Shown: positions 1 to 6,691, numbered from the stretch's first letter. The stretch: DNA of 9,029 nt from Nitrospirota bacterium (GCA_029858145.1 JAOUFP010000085.1:1-9029); one strand, 5' to 3'. Numbers and translations: made by a program. Notes: generated by a model not told the origin, from the sequence alone.

Positions 1-827
1 CCGAAAGAAGCGGAATGAATTTCACCATGAGAAGAATAGAACTCCTTAAGAGTCGAGGCGAGCACGTCGGGGGCCTCTGTCAACGATGCTGTTATGTCAT
101 CACAGATATGTTCGTCATCCTGGACGACCCGCCTGAAAACTATCAGGATTATGGGATTAAAGAACATGAGCACCCTGATGATGAATATCATCCATTTGGT
201 GGCATTGCTCAGCCTCGCGATATGGGCAAGTTCATGCGCCAGGGCGCTCTTCAACTGCTCCCGGTCGAGCACCTCGAGCAGCCCGGACGTCAAAATGACA
301 GAATGATTTTTCGAGCCTGATGTGAATATGAACGGATGACTGTCCTCGATGACACTGACCGGGGGGGGCTCTATCCCCAGCTTTTCACTCATCTTCCGCA
401 CAAGGCCGGTTATTTCGGGGTCCGGATCAAGGGTATCGAATGCATCATTCCCCTTCCGCGCAAAAACATCTCTTATTACAGGCAGCATCTCCTGCAGAAA
501 AAAAATCAGCGAGGTGCCTGCCAGAAGAAGCATAAACAGGACCCTGAGCGGTATCACATTCCATAGTTCAAGGGAAAGCCAGCTGTTCATGTTAAAAAGG
601 GCTTTTTCCTGCCGGAAGAAGAAAGAACTTCTCTCGAAATTTATCAGATGATAGACCGGAAGCATAAAAACAGGGAGTATCAGCGTCATTATGCGGTATC
701 TGAACTGAGTGCCCGGATTTTTAATACGCCATATCTGCATCGCCCGCTCAATGACGAGGATAGCGATGAGCGAATGAAGAAATGTCTGGACAACATACAT
801 CCCGAACAGGGAATCTAGCAACCACAC
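1..827 (-). CDS. Membrane zinc metallopeptidase, M48/M56 (BlaR1-like) type, C-terminus outside window
   Basis: The first 275 residues are visible; the gene runs off the left edge. I start it at a GTG at 827 because AAAGGGG lies 6 bases upstream and an in-frame TGA lies just before. Hydrophobic segments fall at about residues 7-26, 46-63 and 93-112, followed by a cytosol-like domain. HELAH at 198-202 is the HExxH zinc site. A further hydrophobic segment (213-231) carries the FFNP motif, and E239 with D243 (EHICD) supply the expected third zinc ligand. The order 'TSGLL..LD..QLKSALAHELAH', hydrophobic NP, then ExxCDD is typical of M56 antirepressor-type peptidases and close to M48. The substrate is unknown. 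No BlaI/MecI-type repressor gene is adjacent on its 5' side. A run of eight C on the coding strand encodes Pro154-156. Confidence 0.85.
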   Translation of the reverse strand, partial: MWLLDSLFGMYVVQTFLHSLIAILVIERAMQIWRIKNPGTQFRYRIMTLILPVFMLPVYHLINFERSSFFFRQEKALFNMNSWLSLELWNVIPLRVLFMLLLAGTSLIFFLQEMLPVIRDVFARKGNDAFDTLDPDPEITGLVRKMSEKLGIEPPPVSVIEDSHPFIFTSGSKNHSVILTSGLLEVLDREQLKSALAHELAHIARLSNATKWMIFIIRVLMFFNPIILIVFRRVVQDDEHICDDITASLTEAPDVLASTLKEFYSSHGEIHSASF

Positions 828-875
828 AGCGACCCCTTTCCCGATTCAGCAAATATTAACATCATGAAATATATA

Positions 876-905
876 GATATATCATCTGAGGAAGGCATCC
901 GTCAA
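876..905 (-). promoter_or_regulatory. Sigma70-like promoter for the metallopeptidase gene
   Basis: On the minus strand TTGACG (905-900) is separated by 18 bases from TATATC (881-876), inside an AT-rich stretch. The predicted start near 869 gives a leader of about 42 bases before the GTG at 827. The -35 matches consensus in five of six positions; the -10 is weaker and an overlapping TATATT is also possible. It supports transcription separate from the upstream pfk operon. Confidence 0.5.
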
Positions 906-989
906 ACACCAAAGGCAGCGTTGCGGGCCCTCCGGCTGTAAACTGACCGACAACACCGCCCGGAATAACAGATGGGAATAAAAGATAAT

Positions 990-1027
990 GCGTTGTCTGA
1001 GATGACCGGTGTCATATCACACAACGC
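990..1027 (-). terminator. Long hairpin directly after the pfk stop codon, probable terminator
   Basis: The 38 bases touching the pfk stop form an inverted repeat. Outer arms GCGTTGT/ACAACGC (7 bp), one mismatch, TGA/TCA, one mismatch, ATGAC/GTCAT, then a 4-base ACCG loop. On the minus strand the 3' arm is followed by ATTATCTTTTATT, which is T-rich but not a clean T run. It most likely ends the aldolase-FBPase-pfk transcript; it could also be a 3'-end stabilising structure. Confidence 0.55.
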
Positions 1028-2278
1028 TCATTCGACAAGACAGGAAAACCTCTTGCTGAAATCCTCAACATCCATTCCCGCCGTCTTTGCCAGCACCTCG
1101 ATATTGCCCGGAGCAAAATCCTCTTTCTCAAGGCGTATCATGTATTGCCTTCCGACTTCGTAGGTCTCTGAAGTGATATCAACCGTCCGTATCTTCACTT
1201 TTCCTGTAGAATAATCTATCATCTCGACAAAAGAGACAGGACGCAGATAGCCGTCGTAAAATGTTATCATCGCGCCGGTGCCGCCTCTCAGGAGGTAGCG
1301 TACCGCTCCATATCCCAGGTCTCTCGTATATTCGATGTCAAAGGGTATGGGGTCGGCAGCCCTCAGTTCGTACCCTATGTTTTTGTCCACAATCGTCGCG
1401 GTAAGGCCCATCGACTCGATGGTCTTCTTGACAAAGTTTTTGAGGACCCTCCCGAGTTGTATCTCGGAGAGCCTGATTCTTCCTGTTTCGTCCTTCTCGA
1501 TCTGTTCATAATGGCTCAGCTCTTCGAGGTCGAACCGCTCAGATATTCCTTCGGCAAGGATAGCGACGCCGTGGTCCCTGTCCATCGTAATCCTCTTGAT
1601 TATCGATCCGGTGAGGACGTCGGCGACCTTTCTGAATGAAAGCTGTTTCTCCCTGAATTCTTCAGGAATCAGGGTAATGGTCGCGCCTGATGCCTTGCCC
1701 ATCCCCAAAGCAAGGTGGCCGGCATGTCTGCCCATCGTCGTTATGAAATACCATCGGCCGGTTGTCCGGGCGTCTTCCATGATATTCTTTACTATTTCCA
1801 CACCCCAGTGCCGCGCCGTCTGGTAGCCGAACGTAGACGCGCCTCCCGGCAGCGGGATGTCGTTATCGATGGTCTTGGGTACATGGACCACGCTTATGGA
1901 GCCTCGCGCCTCTTTTTCAATCCAGTTTGCCATAAAAAGAGTGCCCTCGCCGCCAATGGTAAGCAGCTTTTTTATGCCCAGCTTCTTGAGCGTAGTCATG
2001 AGGGTGCCGAATTTTTCCTTCACTTTCTCTGGATATTCGCGGGATGTCCTTAAAATCGAGCCGCCTGCAGTATGAATCCGGGAGACATCGGCCATGGAGA
2101 GCTGCACCGCACAGTCGCAGTCCCCCTCAAAAAGGCTCTTGAAGCCGCCTTTAATCCCGATCACTTTTTTCCCGTGATTAATGGCCTCTATCGCAGCGGA
2201 ACTGATGACGCCGTTAATGCCGGGGGCCGGGCCGCCGCCGACGATTATGGCGATTGCCTCCCTGTTTTTTCCGTTCAT
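1028..2278 (-). CDS. 6-phosphofructokinase family protein (ATP or pyrophosphate donor unresolved)
   Basis: 416 residues, cytosolic. PFK family proteins phosphorylate fructose-6-phosphate at C1 using ATP, or reversibly using PPi. Motifs in order: GGGPAPGING (14-23, nucleotide/phosphate loop), IGGEGT (108-113), PKTIDND (134-140, with catalytic Asp138), TMGRHAG (181-187), IPEEF (204-208) and LAEGI (241-245). Donor choice in this family is linked to two positions, Gly104 and Gly124 in the E. coli enzyme. Here the first is Gly112, which favours ATP, and the second is Lys135, as in PPi enzymes. Glu111 replaces the usual Asp103. Position 37 bases after the FBP aldolase/phosphatase suggests co-transcription. 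The ribosome site (AGAAG, 5 bases before ATG) is weak. The N-terminus aligns with the family, so the start is probably right. Confidence 0.92.
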   Translation of the reverse strand: MNGKNREAIAIIVGGGPAPGINGVISSAAIEAINHGKKVIGIKGGFKSLFEGDCDCAVQLSMADVSRIHTAGGSILRTSREYPEKVKEKFGTLMTTLKKLGIKKLLTIGGEGTLFMANWIEKEARGSISVVHVPKTIDNDIPLPGGASTFGYQTARHWGVEIVKNIMEDARTTGRWYFITTMGRHAGHLALGMGKASGATITLIPEEFREKQLSFRKVADVLTGSIIKRITMDRDHGVAILAEGISERFDLEELSHYEQIEKDETGRIRLSEIQLGRVLKNFVKKTIESMGLTATIVDKNIGYELRAADPIPFDIEYTRDLGYGAVRYLLRGGTGAMITFYDGYLRPVSFVEMIDYSTGKVKIRTVDITSETYEVGRQYMIRLEKEDFAPGNIEVLAKTAGMDVEDFSKRFSCLVE

Positions 2279-2316
2279 CGTATCTTCTGGACCTTTCTAT
2301 TTACTCTGACGATGTC

Positions 2317-3417
2317 CTACGTTACCGGGACAAATCTGTTTTCAAGTTTTTTCATCAGCTGGGGCATGGTCGTATATTCCATATCGTCGAGGCCGAGCCG
2401 GTGAGGTTCAAAGGGGCCGTGATGCCGCATATAATTCGCGATCTCATTGGCCTTCTTTCGCGCGTCATCGAAGGCAGGGTCGTCAAAGAGATCCCGCGGC
2501 CCGATCAACTTCCCGCCGCTCAGCTGAAATCCGGCGGCTATCACCCTCGGAGGTCCGTCAAACCGCGAGGGGTTCGCCTCGGAAAAAGGCACCGGCATCA
2601 AGGGGCCGTGATGGGAGCCGCGCATCCAGCCTTCCACGAGGTGCGGAAATGCAAAGGGCTCCAGGGCCTCTCCGACTGCGGGCAATCCCGACTGACATCG
2701 CACGATAAGGACCGGGTCATCCTTGCCCACGTAGCGGCCTGCAATAAGGCTGAGCTTCTGCGTTGACGCCGTTGCCGTTATAACGCCGTCCTTCCGGAAG
2801 ACGTTCTTTATTATGAACCTCCTCATCGCGCCGATAAACATCAGCAGGTCGTACAGCTCTTCAGGCGCCGAGAGCACGATCTTCCTGTGCTCGTACACAT
2901 CGATGACCTCGAACTGAAACCCTTCATGCATGGTCGGGTCTATCACGAGGCCGGCGGTATTGAAGGGGTCTGCGAATATCCTGTAAAGCGGAAGGTTCCA
3001 GGCCCCGGGAGAAGTCTTGTCAGCCATAAAGACAATGACCGGATCGCTTTTTCTCTCCTCAAATTCGATCTCGGCAACGCCGGGCCCCATGCCCTTCACC
3101 GTGCCGGTGAAGGTATCCTGCAGGAGGTCCTGTCCCGCACCGTAGAGTTTGAGTCCTTTTGCCACCTCCGTACATGCCACAAATGTGTCCCAGGCCAGCT
3201 TGTGGACCTGCTCGTTTTCTACCCCGTGCCTGTGGGTCATGATGAGTTCCAGGTCATCCCCGCATCTGGTCACATGGCAATCAACGAGAAGACCCTTTTC
3301 CCTGGCATTGAATAATCTGTCTTCCGCGGTCTTTAAAAGGTCAGGATGGATACACGAATGGCCGACATATCCTCCGACATCGGCCTTTATCACGCTCAGT
3401 GTAATCTTCTCCGGCAT
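2317..3417 (-). CDS. Bifunctional fructose-1,6-bisphosphate aldolase/phosphatase (type V FBPase)
   Basis: 366 residues, near-full similarity to the archaeal FBPA/P family. The enzyme condenses dihydroxyacetone phosphate and glyceraldehyde-3-phosphate to FBP, then hydrolyses it to fructose-6-phosphate in one remodelling active site, making gluconeogenesis unidirectional. Visible family residues: Asp13 and His20 (KADVGGYVGH) and Asp54-Asp55 (CGDD) for Mg2+, ADKT at 132-135, the GRYVGKDDP loop with Tyr229 and Lys232 (the Schiff-base lysine of the aldolase step), and MEYTT with Tyr348. WMRGSHHGPLMP (264-275) is also characteristic. A good ribosome site, GGAGGG, lies a few bases before the ATG. 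It is the middle gene of the operon, 78 bases after the class II aldolase. It is common in archaea and in some deep-branching, often autotrophic bacteria, but unusual beside a full PFK. Confidence 0.96.
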   Translation of the reverse strand: MPEKITLSVIKADVGGYVGHSCIHPDLLKTAEDRLFNAREKGLLVDCHVTRCGDDLELIMTHRHGVENEQVHKLAWDTFVACTEVAKGLKLYGAGQDLLQDTFTGTVKGMGPGVAEIEFEERKSDPVIVFMADKTSPGAWNLPLYRIFADPFNTAGLVIDPTMHEGFQFEVIDVYEHRKIVLSAPEELYDLLMFIGAMRRFIIKNVFRKDGVITATASTQKLSLIAGRYVGKDDPVLIVRCQSGLPAVGEALEPFAFPHLVEGWMRGSHHGPLMPVPFSEANPSRFDGPPRVIAAGFQLSGGKLIGPRDLFDDPAFDDARKKANEIANYMRHHGPFEPHRLGLDDMEYTTMPQLMKKLENRFVPVT

Positions 3418-3445
3418 GGCACCCTCCTTCTTTACCGTTGGAGCG

Positions 3446-3477
3446 GTCGTCAGCCCGCTATTAAGCGCGCTGACGAC
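3446..3477 (-). other. Strong intercistronic hairpin between the aldolase and FBPA/P genes
   Basis: A near-perfect 32-base inverted repeat: GTCGTCAGC/GCTGACGAC (9 bp), one C-C mismatch, CGCT/AGCG (4 bp), loop ATTA. It lies 18 bases after the aldolase stop and 28 bases before the FBPA/P start, leaving that gene's ribosome site free. No T run follows on either strand, so it is not a standard terminator. An mRNA processing or stabilising element that sets unequal expression within the operon is the likely role. Confidence 0.6.
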
Positions 3478-3495
3478 TAAAGACGGGGCTTCCGG

Positions 3496-4851
3496 TTAAC
3501 CCAGAAGACCCGCGTCGATTTCCTTTTTCACCACTGCGGGCTTTACGGTCTTTTGCACGATTCCGGTTGTATCCGTGACCTTCAGCTTCTCAAACAGGAG
3601 CGCGAATTTGGCCTCCAGTTCCTTCATTATGGGTTCTCTTACGCCGGCAGGCAGATCCCACCATCTTTTCTTTACAGGCCCGAACCCCTTCTTCCTCGTG
3701 CTGTATATGAACTGCTCGTCTGTCTGGCCTTCCTTCTTTTCCTTCGCGTATTCCGTGTCTATGAAATGGTAGATTTCCTTCCTGAAGTCTTCAGGCAGGG
3801 ATTCACTGTCAAAGATGATATTCTGGAACCCTGTCGCAAGGTGCACCTCGGATGTGCCTGTCTCGGGGAACATATTGAACGCCTCGTCCGGCAGGGTTGA
3901 TGCGCCGTGCTGTACGCACCCTGAAAGTCCGTAATCCCTGCGCGCTATATCAGACAGTTTCTTCAGTGTATCAAAGTCTATTTTGACCTTTGCCAGCGTT
4001 CCGTCAGGAAGGACTACCCCGCCGTGGCTCGTGCCTGTCTGGACGCTGAGCTTGCTCAGACCTTTTGCGCCCTTGAATGTCTCTTTAAATCCGTCAAGAT
4101 ACGCGTTGAGTTCGTCAGGCGTACTGTTTTTGCTGCCTATCTCGCCGATTTCACCGCCGATTGAGACATCAACCCCGGCCGGCTGCAATTGCCTTACATG
4201 CGTTGCAAGTTCCGAGGTCGCCTCAAAGTTCGGCCTTTGCTGTTCCTTTATTGTCGGCCTTTCAAGGTCGACGAGGGTGGAGGAATCAATGTCGATATTA
4301 TAGAACTCGGCTTCTATCGCCTCAGCGATAAGGCCCTTCACGTAGTTTGTCTCAAGATCGGGGCCGCTGAGATAGTTTTTCCTGACAAGCTGGAAATGAT
4401 CTCCCTGAACAAATACAGGCCCCGCAAAGCCTTCCCTTACCGCAGCCGCGAGGATGACCGTGGTGTATTCAAGCGGCCGCTGTTTTGTGTAGCCGATCTC
4501 CGACCGCGCAATCTCGAAAATAAAAGCACCGACACGCATTTCAAGCGCTTTCCTGAATATGGCCCTTGCCACATCGTAGGTGAGCCCCCTGATGTTTATT
4601 GCCGGCACGGTGAATCCGGGGTAATTTTTCCCCATCTCCTCATAGAGCCCCTGGATGGATGCCGGCACCGCGCCGCATGCCTTGGCGACTTCCTTGATGA
4701 GCATGAATTTAGCCTTCCTTTTTTCGTCATCTGCTTCAAAGACTGCGTCATAAATAATGCCGTCCATGGCATTTCTGACCGCGTTTCTGTCAGTGATTTC
4801 TACACCTTCCTTGCCGACCCTGATCATGCTGCTCAATTCCTTAATTGCCAT
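3496..4851 (-). CDS. Class II fructose-1,6-bisphosphate aldolase, long (about 450 residue) form
   Basis: 451 residues, cytosolic. Class II aldolases reversibly split FBP into dihydroxyacetone phosphate and glyceraldehyde-3-phosphate using a divalent metal. Visible motifs: VFVQGDHFQ (146-154, with Asp151 and metal ligand His152), IDIDSS (186-191), GGEIGEIG (232-239), QTGTSHGGV (271-279, His276) and GCVQHGAST (311-319, His315). It is about 100 residues longer than the E. coli enzyme, mainly in an extra N-terminal helical part (1-105) and a charged C-terminal tail after 350. The start has a strong ribosome site (AGGAGGG, 4 bases before ATG). It heads the operon and follows a long structured leader. 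The exact sugar phosphate is inferred from the operon, not from specificity residues. Confidence 0.9.
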   Translation of the reverse strand: MAIKELSSMIRVGKEGVEITDRNAVRNAMDGIIYDAVFEADDEKRKAKFMLIKEVAKACGAVPASIQGLYEEMGKNYPGFTVPAINIRGLTYDVARAIFRKALEMRVGAFIFEIARSEIGYTKQRPLEYTTVILAAAVREGFAGPVFVQGDHFQLVRKNYLSGPDLETNYVKGLIAEAIEAEFYNIDIDSSTLVDLERPTIKEQQRPNFEATSELATHVRQLQPAGVDVSIGGEIGEIGSKNSTPDELNAYLDGFKETFKGAKGLSKLSVQTGTSHGGVVLPDGTLAKVKIDFDTLKKLSDIARRDYGLSGCVQHGASTLPDEAFNMFPETGTSEVHLATGFQNIIFDSESLPEDFRKEIYHFIDTEYAKEKKEGQTDEQFIYSTRKKGFGPVKKRWWDLPAGVREPIMKELEAKFALLFEKLKVTDTTGIVQKTVKPAVVKKEIDAGLLG

Positions 4852-5073
4852 ATGTCCCTCCTCTTCTGATTTTCTGCGGATACATTTTGGGGGAAGAACG
4901 CTTTCCTGAAAGCATCAGGTCTGTCCCGCCAGCAGGACTTCCTGAAGCGGAAACACCATATTCCCCTCTGAACTTTCTACAGCTTTCGGGGTTCTCCCCG
5001 GAAAATTCCTCTCTCATATTGATCAGGGGATCCTGACTGTCGTCAGAGCCTTTCCGATTCCCTGATCTTACCG
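4852..5073 (-). promoter_or_regulatory. Long structured 5' leader of the sugar-phosphate operon
   Basis: About 220 untranslated bases separate the predicted transcript start from the aldolase ATG, and they hold several hairpins. The first, 5067-5021, pairs GATCAGGG with CCCTGATC around an inner CTGAC/GTCAG stem. The second is CGGGG-AGAA-CCCCG at 5000-4987. The third is GTCCTG-CTGG-CGGGAC at 4938-4923. The last two are mutually exclusive: CCTGA/TCAGG (4919-4905) and GCTTT/AAAGC (4913-4900). They sit about 45 bases before the ribosome site. This fits RNA-level control, but I do not recognise a known riboswitch class. Confidence 0.4.
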
Positions 5074-5079
5074 CTGACT

Positions 5080-5085
5080 ATTATA
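5080..5085 (-). promoter_or_regulatory. -10 box of the sugar-phosphate operon promoter
   Basis: A perfect TATAAT on the minus strand, with transcription expected to begin near 5073. The -35 at normal spacing (TTCGTA, 18 bases upstream) is poor, which suggests an activator-dependent promoter. A TTGAAA lies further upstream (5130-5125) but is too far away to serve this box. Confidence 0.45.
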
Positions 5086-5152
5086 CTTATTTTCCCATAA
5101 CATTACGAACCCCGCCAATGTTTTTTCAATTGACCTGCGCACGAGGCTTTTC

Positions 5153-5196
5153 GTTCCGCGCGAACCGGTTCATGAAAATACACTCAGCGGAACCGG
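5153..5196. repeat. Overlapping alternative inverted repeats downstream of the small Cys protein gene
   Basis: Two 7-bp perfect arm pairs share bases and cannot form together: GTTCCGC (5153-5159) with GCGGAAC (5187-5193), and CCGGTTC (5165-5171) with GAACCGG (5190-5196). The palindrome GAACCGGTTC occupies 5162-5171. No T run follows on either strand. The site lies 33 bases past the stop of the 55-residue gene and about 70 bases upstream of the operon -10 box, so it could be a 3' RNA structure or a protein-binding site. An AAAAGCCT sequence occurs on both sides of it (minus strand). Confidence 0.4.
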
Positions 5197-5228
5197 GAAC
5201 AGTCGCGGATCAGGCTTTTTAGCCGATA

Positions 5229-5396
5229 CTACTTCTCTTTTTCCAGGCCGGCTTCACCTTCCTCCGCTTCATCCTCTTTTATGCTGAGGTCCCTGACAAA
5301 ATCCGGACAGCGGATATCCCGCCCGGAAATGGAGAATTTCTTGCTGCAGTTTTCTCTCCATGCGCATAAAACACATATCTCTTTTTTGGTTTTCAT
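5229..5396 (-). CDS. Small four-cysteine protein, 55 residues
   Basis: The frame reads MKTKKEICVLCAWRENC and onward, with cysteines at 8, 11, 17 and 30 (C-x2-C-x5-C-x12-C), CPDF at 30-33 and an acidic, charged tail. The cysteine set could bind zinc or an iron-sulfur cluster. The gene is real on translational evidence: a full AGGAGGTGA ribosome site ends next to the ATG, and that site is formed by the last two Arg codons plus stop of the preceding nuclease-like gene. One base separates that stop from this ATG, so translation is coupled. I recall similar short proteins with CAWR and CPDF motifs in delta-proteobacteria and relatives, with no known function. No function is assigned. Confidence 0.8.
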   Translation of the reverse strand: MKTKKEICVLCAWRENCSKKFSISGRDIRCPDFVRDLSIKEDEAEEGEAGLEKEK

Positions 5397-5397
5397 T

Positions 5398-6228
5398 TCA
5401 CCTCCTGAAATACCGGTACAATACTTTTTCCATATTGCTGATAATGCTGTCTTTCGCGTTTATTATAAAGATTCTGTCCTCTATCTGAAAGAGTTCTTTC
5501 TCCATTCTTGCTACCGCAGGAGGCAGAGCATGTCTCCTGGAGAGTTCAGCTTCAAACATAGGAACGATCTTGTCCTTCATCCTGAGTTCCGTATCCATGA
5601 AAAAGACCGCGATTTCCGGCAAAAGATCCGAAACCCTGTCGAGAAAAGCCGCGATCTCCGCGTCATATACCTGTTTGGGGGGCGAAGACTTCACCTCGAT
5701 ATATACAATCGAACCGTCCATCTTTCCGAGAACGTCATAATCGCCGCCGACATGGGGTCTTTTAAACTTCACGCCCCAGATGGATTCGGAGCAGAATTCC
5801 CTTTTGAATATCTCTGCCATATACCATTCCAGGGTCTCGCCGAAGCTCTTGACAGGCCTCCGGGACAACTGATAACCGTCCTCTGTTCCCGTAACTATCC
5901 CTGCGGACAGAATGTAGCGCAGATAATCGGACGTAACGTCAGCGGTCGCGTATCTGGTCACATGTTCAATCCGGAAAAAATCCTGATGTTTGATTACATC
6001 ACGGAGAAAAAGTCTGAATGAATATCTGCAGAGCTTCCGGTAGTAGTCATCCAGAAACTCATCCGGGGGCAGCAACAGGTCTCCCGAGGGGTTCTGCTTG
6101 AAGATTTTAAAGCCGCGCCGCTTCAGCAGGACATGGAGCGGAGCAGTGAGGACATTCAGCGACTTTCTGAGACGCCTGTTTTCGCTTCTCAGGTAGACGA
6201 GTTCATCAAATTCCCTGTCTCTAGGCAT
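5398..6228 (-). CDS. Winged-helix and PD-(D/E)XK nuclease-like protein of unknown role
   Basis: 276 residues from the chosen ATG. A GTG nine bases further up (6237) is possible, but it lies inside AGGGGGTGA, a good ribosome site 5 bases from the ATG. Residues 5-30 are charged and may form a short coiled coil. About 62-122 look like a winged helix (helical run, then GTEDGYQLS). From 130 a restriction-endonuclease fold is suggested: GETLEW with Glu131, GGDYDVLG with Asp163/Asp165, a strand, and IEVKSS with Glu178 and Lys180. That order (helix Glu, Asp, ExK) is the PD-(D/E)XK catalytic set and resembles the C-terminal nuclease of Card1/Can1-type proteins. No CRISPR array or CARF domain is visible. 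DNA or RNA cleavage is inferred only. Confidence 0.75.
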   Translation of the reverse strand: MPRDREFDELVYLRSENRRLRKSLNVLTAPLHVLLKRRGFKIFKQNPSGDLLLPPDEFLDDYYRKLCRYSFRLFLRDVIKHQDFFRIEHVTRYATADVTSDYLRYILSAGIVTGTEDGYQLSRRPVKSFGETLEWYMAEIFKREFCSESIWGVKFKRPHVGGDYDVLGKMDGSIVYIEVKSSPPKQVYDAEIAAFLDRVSDLLPEIAVFFMDTELRMKDKIVPMFEAELSRRHALPPAVARMEKELFQIEDRIFIINAKDSIISNMEKVLYRYFRR

Positions 6229-6265
6229 AACGGTCACCCCCTGAGAACTTCGGGGAAAGAATTTT

Positions 6266-6277
6266 AAGGCCGGCCTT
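6266..6277. repeat. 12-base perfect palindrome after the yjbQ stop codon
   Basis: AAGGCCGGCCTT abuts the yjbQ stop codon and lies 37 bases before the next gene's ATG. A second AGGCC lies just upstream in the transcript, so alternative GGCC pairings are possible. No T run follows, so terminator activity is doubtful. Confidence 0.4.
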
Positions 6278-6691
6278 TCAGGCCTGTTTTTTATCGCTTG
6301 CGACGATTTTCAGCGCAACCCTTCTGTGACGGGGACCGTCGAATTCGCAGAAGAAAATCGATTGCCAGGTTCCGAGCACCAACCTGCCTTCATCAACAAG
6401 CACATGCAGGGATACTCCTACCAGGGTCGTCTTTATATGGGCTGAAGAATTCCCTTCCCGGTGATGATAGTCCCCCTCGAACGGGACTATTTTATTCAAA
6501 AACGTCTGGATATCACGCTGCACCGTCGGATCTACCCCCTCGTTCACCGTTACAGCCGCGGTGGTATGAGGGACAAAAACAGTGCATACCCCGCTACTGA
6601 TGCCGGCTTCCTTCAGCACTTCCTGTATCTGCCCGGTTATATCGATGAATTCAGTCCTTGCCCTGCTTTTGACATTGATATATCTTACCAC
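6278..6691 (-). CDS. YjbQ/UPF0047 family protein
   Basis: 137 residues, cytosolic. Signature blocks of the family are all present: VPHTTAAVTVNE (about 40-51), HREGNSSAHIK (77-87), GTWQ (107-110) and DGPRHRR (118-124). These conserved His, Asn and Arg residues surround the presumed active-site pocket. E. coli YjbQ can show weak thiamine-phosphate synthase activity, but the physiological role is unsettled. Start: an upstream in-frame TTG at 6712 lacks a ribosome site, whereas the GTG at 6691 has GAGGT 7 bases before it and gives the usual family N-terminus. The gene begins 33 bases after lpxK and is probably in the same operon. Confidence 0.92.
   Translation of the reverse strand: MVRYINVKSRARTEFIDITGQIQEVLKEAGISSGVCTVFVPHTTAAVTVNEGVDPTVQRDIQTFLNKIVPFEGDYHHREGNSSAHIKTTLVGVSLHVLVDEGRLVLGTWQSIFFCEFDGPRHRRVALKIVASDKKQA

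Noticed and set aside
4921..4965. Possible cobalamin or fluoride riboswitch in the aldolase leader (fragments such as GGGGAA, ATGGTG, GGCGGGAC)
   Set aside because: The pieces are not in the order or pairing of either class, and the sugar operon is not a usual target.
4841..5017. A 58-codon minus-strand frame through the aldolase leader, overlapping the aldolase start
   Set aside because: No ribosome site before its ATG, and the sequence is rich in Ser, Gly, Arg and Lys as expected from non-coding DNA. It crosses several hairpins.
5281..6021. 246-codon plus-strand frame
   Set aside because: It lies opposite the nuclease-like and four-Cys genes, which have clear ribosome sites and motifs; the plus frame shows none.
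5398..6228. CRISPR-associated or defence-island assignment for the nuclease-like gene
   Set aside because: No CARF domain, spacer array, cas gene or mobile element is visible, and the neighbours are housekeeping genes.
6229..6237. GTG start for the nuclease-like gene
   Set aside because: It falls inside the ribosome site AGGGGGTGA that serves the ATG at 6228.
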